Position numbers and translations under genes: made by a program
Notes under the pieces: generated by a model
What the model saw: the letters and a program-made list of their open reading frames with translations, nothing else
What the model was told of the DNA's origin: nothing
Database searches by the model: none
Assembly: GCA_016219455.1 (NCBI GenBank)
Contig: JACRMZ010000117.1
Span: 1-6,818 of the forward strand
DNA: 6,818 bases
From: Candidatus Aenigmatarchaeota archaeon
GTDB lineage: Archaea > Aenigmatarchaeota > Aenigmatarchaeia > PWEA01 > JACRMZ01
Reading direction: 5' to 3'
Shown here: piece by piece, positions 1 through 4,520 of the stretch
Layout of the letters: each line of letters starts with the position of its first letter
Numbering within the stretch: the stretch's first letter is position 1

Positions 1-287
1 ATATAGTCGGCATAAGGATCCCCTCAAGTGAGGCGTGCTTGTCCATAGTGAAGCGGTTTGGAAGGCCAATAACATCCACTTCAGCCAACCCTTCCGGAGC
101 GCGCTCTGCAAAAAGCGATAAGAGCATAGCCAGGGCCATCCGCGGCAAAGTCAGTCTCGTGATAAAGGGCAGATGCCCCCACGGAAAAGAGTCGACGATA
201 ATCGAAATGTCCCAGGCGAAAATAGTCAGAAAGGGCGCTAGATGGAAAGACGTTGAAAGGATATTGAAAGATTTTTCTCAGGGTTGA
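1..287 (+). CDS. YrdC/Sua5-family L-threonylcarbamoyladenylate synthase, 3' part only
   Basis: The 5' end lies outside the window. The frame is open from base 3 and gives 94 residues before a TGA at 285-287. Visible family marks are VGIRIP at visible residues 2-7, the conserved STSANPSG at 25-32 (part of the nucleotide and threonine binding pocket in the YrdC fold), ESTII at 63-67, and IVRKGA near the end, the usual closing strand of the domain. The protein ends about 15 residues later, so it is the single-domain YrdC/TsaC form without the extra C-terminal Sua5 domain. The family makes threonylcarbamoyl-AMP from threonine, bicarbonate and ATP, for t6A at position 37 of ANN-decoding tRNAs. Its last 10 nt overlap the end of the convergent rsmA gene. 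Family assignment is firm; the choice between symbols sua5 and tsaC is not. Confidence 0.9.
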   Translation, partial: IVGIRIPSSEACLSIVKRFGRPITSTSANPSGARSAKSDKSIARAIRGKVSLVIKGRCPHGKESTIIEMSQAKIVRKGARWKDVERILKDFSQG

Positions 288-1072
288 TTTTTTTTAAATG
301 CCTTTTCCCATACGGCACAAAAATCCCTGATGCCGCAGTCAATGACAAACTTGTCAAAAACGCCTCCTGACAACGGCTTAAGCGCGCTTTTTTCCAGCCC
401 CAAAAACTTTGCCGAGTGTACAAGGGAGTTGCGGACAGTCTGGTTCTTGTGCATGAAGAGCGCTTTCACAAGATTCCAGAACGACCCGTCAGCTTTGAAG
501 GCCGGCTTTTTAGGGGAAAGAAGCACCAGCGAAGAGTCCACATCGGGGGAAGGGTAGAAAACTCCCCTGGGAACGTTCTCAAGTATCTCTGCGTCGGAAA
601 AAAACGATGAAATGACAGATAGCCTGCTGTAGTCCTTTGATGATGGTTTGGCAATTAGCCGGATGGCGAACTCCCTCTGGTAGCAGATGACTGAAAGCTT
701 CCCGCGCCTAAGAAGCATTTCTGTGATGCCGGAAGATATCTCGTACGGTATGTTGCTGACGCATTTGTCAAATTCCGGGATGGTTATTTTTAGCGCATCC
801 CCTTGGATGACTTCGGCATTTGGGAAATTGTGTGATTTAAGGATGCTGCAAAGCTTCGGGTCTTTCTCTATTGCAATCACTTTTTTTGCGCTAGCACAAA
901 GCGCTTCAGTGAGGTTTCCGACGCCAGAACCAATCTCCAAGATTGTGTCTTTTCCTGAAACGTTGGCGTAACGCACCTCCCTTTCAATGAGCGCGTTGTC
1001 AATCATGAAGCATTGCCCCCTGTTCATGTCAAGGGAGATGCTGTTTTTCCTTATAATCTCAAGGGTTTTCAT
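278..1072 (-). CDS. rsmA: 16S rRNA adenine dimethyltransferase RsmA/KsgA (Dim1 family)
   Basis: 264 aa, normal for the archaeal family. It uses S-adenosylmethionine to dimethylate two adjacent adenines in the loop of helix 45 near the 3' end of 16S rRNA, a late step of small-subunit assembly. The Rossmann methyltransferase motifs are in order: GQCFMID at residues 19-25 (motif X), EIGSGVGNLT at 46-55 (motif I, SAM binding), IEKD at 68-71 (motif II), GDAL at 91-94, and the catalytic NIPY at 107-110 (motif IV), which stacks the target adenine. Downstream are YQREFA at 131-136, YSRLSV at 148-153, YPSPDVDSS at 173-181 and the C-terminal HKNQTVRNSL at 208-217. The ATG shares its A with the TAA of the upstream small-modifier gene, so the two are almost certainly co-transcribed and translationally coupled. 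The 3' end overlaps the convergent YrdC/Sua5 gene by 10 nt. Confidence 0.96.
   Translation of the reverse strand: MKTLEIIRKNSISLDMNRGQCFMIDNALIEREVRYANVSGKDTILEIGSGVGNLTEALCASAKKVIAIEKDPKLCSILKSHNFPNAEVIQGDALKITIPEFDKCVSNIPYEISSGITEMLLRRGKLSVICYQREFAIRLIAKPSSKDYSRLSVISSFFSDAEILENVPRGVFYPSPDVDSSLVLLSPKKPAFKADGSFWNLVKALFMHKNQTVRNSLVHSAKFLGLEKSALKPLSGGVFDKFVIDCGIRDFCAVWEKAFKKNQP
288..295 (+). terminator. oligo-T tract after the YrdC/Sua5 gene
   Basis: Eight consecutive T residues begin immediately after the TGA stop of the YrdC/Sua5 gene. Archaeal RNA polymerase commonly terminates at U-rich tracts without a hairpin, so this is the likely 3' end of that transcript. On the other strand the same bases are lysine and asparagine codons at the end of rsmA, so the signal is embedded in a convergent gene. 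No comparable T tract was seen for rsmA on its own strand. Transcript ends were inferred, not observed. Confidence 0.5.
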
Positions 1073-1269
1073 TACCCACCACTGAAGATTTTTATCAGCT
1101 CTATCTCATCCCCGTCGGCTATTGGCTCTTCCGCGGGAACGACGCTTCTCCCCTTCCTCACAATAACGGTTTCCCTGTTGACACCCATCCCTGAAAGCAC
1201 ATCGAGTATCGTCTCCGCAGAGCCGTTGAACTCGGTTTTCTTTCCCTGGGAAATTACTGACACTTTCAT
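1072..1269 (-). CDS. MoaD/ThiS/SAMP-like ubiquitin-fold small modifier
   Basis: 65 aa when started at the ATG at 1269. Upstream in-frame ATGs exist at 1332 and 1359, but they would add 21-30 residues that do not fit the fold and would run through the promoter. The beta-grasp pattern is clear: an N-terminal strand MKVSVI, a central helix around ETILDVL (19-25), ETVIVRKG (33-40), a DGDEIELI segment at 52-59, and a C-terminal IFSGG. The terminal Gly-Gly is the group activated by an E1-like (MoeB/UbaA/Uba4) adenylyltransferase. Family members act as sulfur carriers (ThiS, MoaD, Urm1) or protein modifiers (archaeal SAMPs). SAMP2 of Haloferax, of similar length, does both tRNA thiolation and protein conjugation. 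The neighbours concern RNA modification, which favours a Urm1/SAMP2 type over thiamine or molybdopterin synthesis, but that is inference. No E1 or partner gene is in the window. Confidence 0.87.
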   Translation of the reverse strand: MKVSVISQGKKTEFNGSAETILDVLSGMGVNRETVIVRKGRSVVPAEEPIADGDEIELIKIFSGG

Positions 1270-1291
1270 GGAGAGAGATTCTGCAGGCAGG

Positions 1292-1300
1292 TATTTTAAG
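1292..1300 (-). promoter_or_regulatory. TATA-like box for the small modifier-rsmA operon
   Basis: Read on the minus strand the box is CTTAAAATA, preceded by a purine-rich AAAAGG that could serve as a BRE. Its centre is about 27 bp upstream of the ATG at 1269. Archaeal transcription usually starts 24-27 bp after the box centre, so the message would start at or next to the ATG. No Shine-Dalgarno-like sequence precedes the ATG (the bases are CTCTCTCC), which agrees with leaderless translation. Confidence 0.6.
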
Positions 1301-1302
1301 CC

Positions 1303-1310
1303 TTTTATTA
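1303..1310 (+). promoter_or_regulatory. TATA-like box for the rightward operon starting at 1331
   Basis: TTTTATTA, with its centre about 25 bp before the ATG at 1331, at the spacing expected for a leaderless mRNA. There is no Shine-Dalgarno match in the 20 bases before the start. The box lies directly beside the opposite-strand box at 1292-1300, so two preinitiation complexes could hardly form at once. Confidence 0.5.
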
Positions 1311-1330
1311 ACCCGCACTGATTACTTATC

Positions 1331-2095
1331 ATGGAGCTTCTCAGGAGGGATTCGGGCAACGGGAACTGGGTTGACGGTGGGCTGGACTTCGGCTACGGCC
1401 GGGCAAAATACGCTTTCTATTTCAAAAAAGAATGGTCAGACCCGCTGCTCAAGGCAGTCTGCGGCGCAAAGCCTGTCATTGCCGTTTTCGGCTCGTTCCT
1501 TCCAGCACTCGGCGCTGCGATGAAGCATGTTGTCGCGCTGTGCGAGTCTGACTTTGAAAATCCAGAGTTCCTTCTGGCATGCGAGCACGCCTCATATGTC
1601 CACAGGCCCGGAAGGGTGCTTGCAGTAAAAAGCGCTGCTGATTTTCTGGAATCTGACGCAGACTTGGATGAAAAATCGAAGGGGCAGATGGTTATCATGG
1701 AACGGGCCGCAGTTGAGCTTGCGGGAAAACTTGGCGGAATTGAAGCTGTGGTTTCAAAAAAGCCCGGCCATGTAAACGGCAGGAGGTTCACAGTGATATC
1801 CCAGGCAAAAAATATCGACCTTGCAATCGAGGAAGCCCTCATTGCCCGCTACTGCATGCAGAAGGATGTGAATCTCATAACCCTTTCAATTGCAAGAGAT
1901 GTAATTGGGAAATCACACGGCAGGCCTGATGTGCGCATAATCTGCAAAGACGAGATATTTGCAAACGGGCAGCGATGGCAGGCGTCAAACATCACTGAGC
2001 TCAAGCGCCTCATTGAGTCCAATCGCGTAGAATACCGTGACGGCCAAAAAGACGTGCTTGAAGGATTTGTCGAGAAGAGGAGATACTTTGTCTGA
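1331..2095 (+). CDS. conserved-looking hypothetical protein, 254 aa, function unknown
   Basis: I do not recognise a family. The start at ATG 1331 is supported by the TATA-like box 25 bp upstream. The protein is soluble-looking, mixed alpha/beta and of balanced charge. The stretch PVIAVFGSFLPALGAAM at residues 48-64 is the most hydrophobic part, but the K and H that follow and its modest length argue against a membrane span. Notable clusters are GNGNWVDGGLDFGYGR at 9-24, CEHASYVHRPGR at 84-95, ERAAVELAGKLGGIEAV at 124-140, SKKPGH at 142-147 and an IARDVIGKSHGRPDVR segment at 187-202. The density of G, H, R and D in these clusters suggests an active or nucleic-acid-binding site rather than a purely structural protein, but this is a guess. 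The gene runs over the TTG start of the zinc-ribbon gene by 8 nt, so the two products are made together and may act together. Base composition and codon use look like the neighbours, so it is a genuine gene. Confidence 0.85.
   Translation: MELLRRDSGNGNWVDGGLDFGYGRAKYAFYFKKEWSDPLLKAVCGAKPVIAVFGSFLPALGAAMKHVVALCESDFENPEFLLACEHASYVHRPGRVLAVKSAADFLESDADLDEKSKGQMVIMERAAVELAGKLGGIEAVVSKKPGHVNGRRFTVISQAKNIDLAIEEALIARYCMQKDVNLITLSIARDVIGKSHGRPDVRIICKDEIFANGQRWQASNITELKRLIESNRVEYRDGQKDVLEGFVEKRRYFV
2077..2084 (+). promoter_or_regulatory. Shine-Dalgarno site that fixes the TTG start of the zinc-ribbon gene
   Basis: GAGGAGAT lies inside the last codons of the 254-aa gene. Its GGAG core ends 5 nt before the TTG at 2088 and matches the archaeal anti-Shine-Dalgarno core. 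It is the main reason for choosing this start over an in-frame GTG at 2037, which would overlap the previous gene by 59 nt and add 17 residues unlike the rest of the protein. Confidence 0.6.
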
Positions 2096-2393
2096 TGAGC
2101 AAAAAATAAAGTGCCCCATATGCGACAGCGCTGAGATACGCGTGCTTCACAACCCCGCACTGAAGAGGAAATCCCTCTCACGGAGCAGGGCAGGCGGAAG
2201 CGTCACTCTCTATTCCGAAGAAAGCTATGAGGCACTGGAGGGCTGCCAAAAATGCGGCAAAACGCGCGACGAGATAGAAAAGGTCCTTCGTGGGCATGAG
2301 GAAACAAAGCATCCGTCGCGTGAGTCCATCCTTAAACGGCTCAGGGAATCCGGCCTTCCCCTCAAGGCAAAGAAGGAAATTGAAGACAAATAG
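2088..2393 (+). CDS. small zinc-ribbon protein of unknown function
   Basis: 101 aa from a TTG start that overlaps the upstream gene by 8 nt. Two Cys pairs, CPIC (Cys9 and Cys12) and CQKC (Cys53 and Cys56), are set like the two knuckles of a zinc ribbon, about 40 residues apart. Between them is a basic, Ser/Arg-rich segment (residues 23-35). After the second knuckle come a charged helix (KTRDEIEKVL, 58-67) and a second amphipathic stretch ESILKRLRESGLPL (79-92). The layout (knuckle, variable linker, GC-x-x-CGK followed by EIEK, then a RLxESGLP tail) resembles short uncharacterised archaeal proteins I have a general memory of, but I can name no function. The zinc ribbon plus positive charge suggests RNA, DNA or ribosome contact. 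It sits between the 254-aa gene and guaB in an apparent operon, 24 nt before the guaB ATG. Confidence 0.8.
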   Translation: MSDEQKIKCPICDSAEIRVLHNPALKRKSLSRSRAGGSVTLYSEESYEALEGCQKCGKTRDEIEKVLRGHEETKHPSRESILKRLRESGLPLKAKKEIEDK

Positions 2394-2398
2394 TGCAG

Positions 2399-2407
2399 CT
2401 TAAATCC
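2399..2407 (+). promoter_or_regulatory. possible internal TATA-like box before guaB
   Basis: CTTAAATCC lies in the 24-nt gap before guaB. Its centre is only about 16 bp from ATG 2418, too close for a leaderless start there, but about 33 bp from the alternative GTG at 2436. If it is used, transcription would begin near 2428 and only the GTG form could be made from that message. Otherwise guaB is read from the promoter at 1303-1310. Weak evidence. Confidence 0.25.
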
Positions 2408-2417
2408 ATTAACGCAT

Positions 2418-3866
2418 ATGTTAATAGAGGATATTGTGGAACTAAAGACTGGTTTTACGTTCGATGATGTTTATCTTGTCCCAAAAAGGTCGTCGATAAA
2501 GAGCAGGCGGAACGTCGACACAACGACTTCGCTTACAAAGAACATCGCATTGTCAACTCCTATTGTAAGCGCCAACATGGATACTGTTACTGAAGGTACG
2601 ATGTCAGTCACCATGGCAAGGGAAGGCGGCATCGGGATAATCCACAGGTTCCTCCCAGTCGAAGAGCAGGTCAGCGAAGTGATAAAAGTCAAGAGAATCG
2701 AAAGCGTCATAATAGAAAATCCGTACACCCTTCCGCAGAACAAAACGCTGAAGGAAGCAAAGGAGTTCATGGAAGCAAAGGGCGTCAAGGGGATTTTAGT
2801 CACAGAAAATGGCAAGCTTTTAGGGATACTTACCGGAAGGGACACGATGTTCGAGGACAACCTTGACAGGAAGATTTCTGATTTGATGACGCCAAGAAAA
2901 CAGCTTGTCGTAGGCAAACCTGGCCTTAGCATAGAGGAAGCGAAGAAGATCCTCAGGGAAAACCGCGTCGAGAAACTTCCTATTGTCGACAAGAACTGGA
3001 AGCTCCGCGGCCTCATAACTAGCAAGGATATAAAAAACAGAAGCCTTTACCCGCATTCGACAAAAGACCCAAAGGGCCGGTTGATGGTAGGCGCTGCCAT
3101 TGGAGTAAGAGGCGATTACATAAAGCGCGCCGAGGCGCTATTGAAAGCTGGCGTGGACGTCCTCGTGCTTGATATCGCACACGGGCATTCCGATAATGCC
3201 ATAAACGCACTGAGGTCCGTGAAAAAGGAGTTTGGGGATGTCGATGTCATTGCAGGCAATGTGGCGACGCGGGAAGGAGTGGAAGACCTCGCATCGGCTG
3301 GTGCGGACGCTGTGAAAGTCGGTGTCGGCTCAGGTTCCATATGCATAACCAGGATTGTTACTGGATGCGGCGTTCCCCAACTCAGCGCGATTTTCGACTG
3401 CTCCGAAGCCGGAAAAGAGCTTAACGTCCCGATAATAGCAGATGGCGGCATACGGACATCGGGAGACATAACCAAAGCGCTTGCTGCAGGCGCTTCCACG
3501 GTGATGATAGGAAGCCTTTTGGGTGGAACGGAAGAAAGCCCGGGTTTCACAGTCATCAGGAACGGCGCCAAATACAAGATAACGCGCGGCATGGCAAGCC
3601 TTGGGGCATCAATGGGCAGGGCAGAGCGGGACAAGAAAAGCGAGGAAGACCTGAGGGAAGCAGTCCCTGAGGGTGTTGAAGGCATAGTCCCATACAGAGG
3701 ATATGCAAGGGAAGTCCTTTACCAGCTTGTAGGGGGGCTGCGCAGCGGAATGAGCTATTGCGGCGCAACGACGCTCAAAGAGCTGCGCGAAAAGGCCGAG
3801 TTTGAAAAGATAACTTCAGCAAGCCAGAAGGAAGGCCTTCCCCATGACATCACGCTGATAAAATAA
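2418..3866 (+). CDS. guaB: IMP dehydrogenase (CBS-containing)
   Basis: 482 aa, usual length. It oxidises IMP to XMP with NAD+, the committed step to GMP. Order of parts: TFDDVYLVP at 14-22; first half of the TIM barrel; two CBS domains at about 98-147 and 157-207; then the barrel again with LDIAHGHSD at 251-259. The catalytic loop is GSGSICITR at 304-312, with Cys309 as nucleophile and Thr311 kept. [10 protein letters not shown] at 341-350 and [12 protein letters not shown] at 365-376 bind IMP phosphate. PEGVEG at 417-422 and HDITLIK at the end are also typical. The flap segment is odd: the usual YRGMGS is TRGMAS (389-394), and the Arg-Tyr pair reads Arg404-Asp405. The protein also stops soon after HDI, without the common EAPNY-type tail. 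ATG 2418 has no Shine-Dalgarno; an in-frame GTG at 2436 preceded by GAGG is an alternative start. IMPDH is preferred over GMP reductase because of the [13 protein letters not shown] loop and CBS pair. Confidence 0.94.
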   Translation: MLIEDIVELKTGFTFDDVYLVPKRSSIKSRRNVDTTTSLTKNIALSTPIVSANMDTVTEGTMSVTMAREGGIGIIHRFLPVEEQVSEVIKVKRIESVIIENPYTLPQNKTLKEAKEFMEAKGVKGILVTENGKLLGILTGRDTMFEDNLDRKISDLMTPRKQLVVGKPGLSIEEAKKILRENRVEKLPIVDKNWKLRGLITSKDIKNRSLYPHSTKDPKGRLMVGAAIGVRGDYIKRAEALLKAGVDVLVLDIAHGHSDNAINALRSVKKEFGDVDVIAGNVATREGVEDLASAGADAVKVGVGSGSICITRIVTGCGVPQLSAIFDCSEAGKELNVPIIADGGIRTSGDITKALAAGASTVMIGSLLGGTEESPGFTVIRNGAKYKITRGMASLGASMGRAERDKKSEEDLREAVPEGVEGIVPYRGYAREVLYQLVGGLRSGMSYCGATTLKELREKAEFEKITSASQKEGLPHDITLIK

Positions 3867-3867
3867 C

Positions 3868-4410
3868 TTAGCCGTTTAGGAGCTTGTCCACTTTTTTCCT
3901 GAGGTTCTCCAGCGACCCGTTGTTGTAAATGACAACGTCTGTTTTCCCAAATGCCTCATCTATTCCAAATATCCGGTTCTGGTTTTCATCCATCCTGAGG
4001 AAATCATCGTAGGTCTTCGGGTCGCCGACACGGCCGCGCTTTGCCATCCTTTCAAACCGTATCTCAGGATCGGCGTCCACTCCTATGAAAAGCACATCGT
4101 ACTCTTTCTCAAGTTCCAAAACATCCTCCGGCCTCCTCAGGCCGTTGACAACGATATTTTCGTACTCAGACTCCTTTATTTTGTCGCAGACAATTTTTCC
4201 CAAAAATCCCTTTCCATACTTTTCCGCATATTCGTTCTGTATCTTGTCGAGGTTGTCTCGCGCCGGTTCAATGCCACGCTCGGCTGCGATTGACCTTATT
4301 ATGTCGCCCATCCCTATCTCATTCCATCCCTGATCCTGAAGGTAATCTGTGACTGCATCCTTGCCGGAGCCCATCTTGCCCATTACGCCCCAGAGCCTCT
4401 TTGGTTTCAT
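3868..4410 (-). CDS. UPF0200-like P-loop kinase-fold protein (dephospho-CoA/NMP kinase-like)
   Basis: 180 aa. The Walker A loop is GKMGSGKD at residues 11-18, with Asp where Ser or Thr is usual. It is followed by a helix and the IGMGDIIR segment at 32-39 that corresponds to the MGD/VRE region of the archaeal UPF0200 group. IVVNGLRRPEDV at 86-97 matches the strand and substrate-contacting Arg loop typical of that group. A LID-like RMAKRGRVGDP lies at 121-131, and NNGSLENLRKKV near the C-terminus at 163-174 is also characteristic. The fold is that of NMP kinases and dephospho-CoA kinases (COG0237-like), so phosphoryl transfer from a nucleotide to a small acceptor is likely, but the substrate of UPF0200 proteins is not one I can name. 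The ATG at 4410 has a TATA-like sequence about 24 bp upstream and no Shine-Dalgarno. It converges on guaB with one base between stop codons and diverges from purA. A nucleotide-related substrate would fit the neighbourhood, but that is inference. Confidence 0.8.
   Translation of the reverse strand: MKPKRLWGVMGKMGSGKDAVTDYLQDQGWNEIGMGDIIRSIAAERGIEPARDNLDKIQNEYAEKYGKGFLGKIVCDKIKESEYENIVVNGLRRPEDVLELEKEYDVLFIGVDADPEIRFERMAKRGRVGDPKTYDDFLRMDENQNRIFGIDEAFGKTDVVIYNNGSLENLRKKVDKLLNG
3892..3897 (+). terminator. possible oligo-T terminator after guaB
   Basis: Six T residues followed by CCT, 26 nt beyond the guaB stop and inside the 3' end of the convergent kinase-like gene. It is the first T-rich tract downstream of guaB, and the single base between the two genes leaves no room for another signal. 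Weaker than the 8-T tract at 288-295. Confidence 0.3.
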
Positions 4411-4426
4411 AATTGTAACTATTTAC

Positions 4427-4438
4427 AAATATATTTAA
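4427..4438. promoter_or_regulatory. palindromic AT-rich TATA region between the kinase-like gene and purA
   Basis: AAATATATTT at 4427-4436 is a perfect 10-bp palindrome. Read leftward, TTAAATAT (4438-4431) is centred about 24 bp from the ATG at 4410 and is the clear promoter of the kinase-like gene. Read rightward, it would start transcription near 4457 and give purA a leader of about 60 nt. It is the most AT-rich patch in the intergenic region. Confidence 0.6.
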
Positions 4439-4490
4439 CCTGATGGGAAGCTTTCGTTTTGTTAAGTTCACTAAAGGTTCTTCTACTATC

Positions 4491-4498
4491 GATAATAT
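4491..4498 (+). promoter_or_regulatory. probable TATA-like box for leaderless purA
   Basis: GATAATAT, centred about 26 bp before the ATG at 4521. No Shine-Dalgarno match lies just ahead of that ATG; the bases are AATTCTTATC. This spacing equals that of the other starts in the window and supports 4521, rather than the upstream in-frame ATG at 4443, as the start of PurA. Confidence 0.45.
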
Positions 4499-4520
4499 CC
4501 TTTCATCAAGAATTCTTATC

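Noticed and set aside
1270..1359. Upstream starts (1359, 1332) for the small modifier giving 95 or 86 aa
   Set aside because: The added residues do not resemble beta-grasp proteins, would run into the opposite gene's start and its promoter, and leave no promoter at leaderless spacing.
1472..1540. Membrane helix in the 254-aa protein (residues 48-70)
   Set aside because: The stretch contains Pro, Lys and His and is flanked by ordinary soluble sequence; more likely a buried strand and helix.
1417..1842. Long open frame of 141 codons on the minus strand inside the 254-aa gene
   Set aside because: Low-complexity Ser/Ala/Thr-rich translation typical of an antisense shadow; no promoter or ribosome site and no recognisable motif.
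2037..2087. GTG start at 2037 for the zinc-ribbon protein
   Set aside because: It would overlap the upstream gene by 59 nt without a good Shine-Dalgarno; the TTG at 2088 has GAGGAG at 5-nt spacing.
3116..3685. 189-codon minus-strand open frame inside guaB
   Set aside because: It lies fully antisense to a firmly assigned enzyme and its Ser/Pro/Ala-rich translation is a mirror of guaB codon usage.
2418..3866. GMP reductase as the identity of the guaB product
   Set aside because: The catalytic loop [13 protein letters not shown] and the two CBS domains fit IMPDH better; the altered flap keeps the alternative alive only as a test, as noted in the findings.
4443..4520. 26-residue N-terminal extension of PurA from ATG 4443
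   Set aside because: PurA proteins begin directly at the strand matching MPGIVIVGAQ. The extension shows no family likeness, overlaps a probable promoter, and ATG 4521 has a TATA-like box at the right distance.
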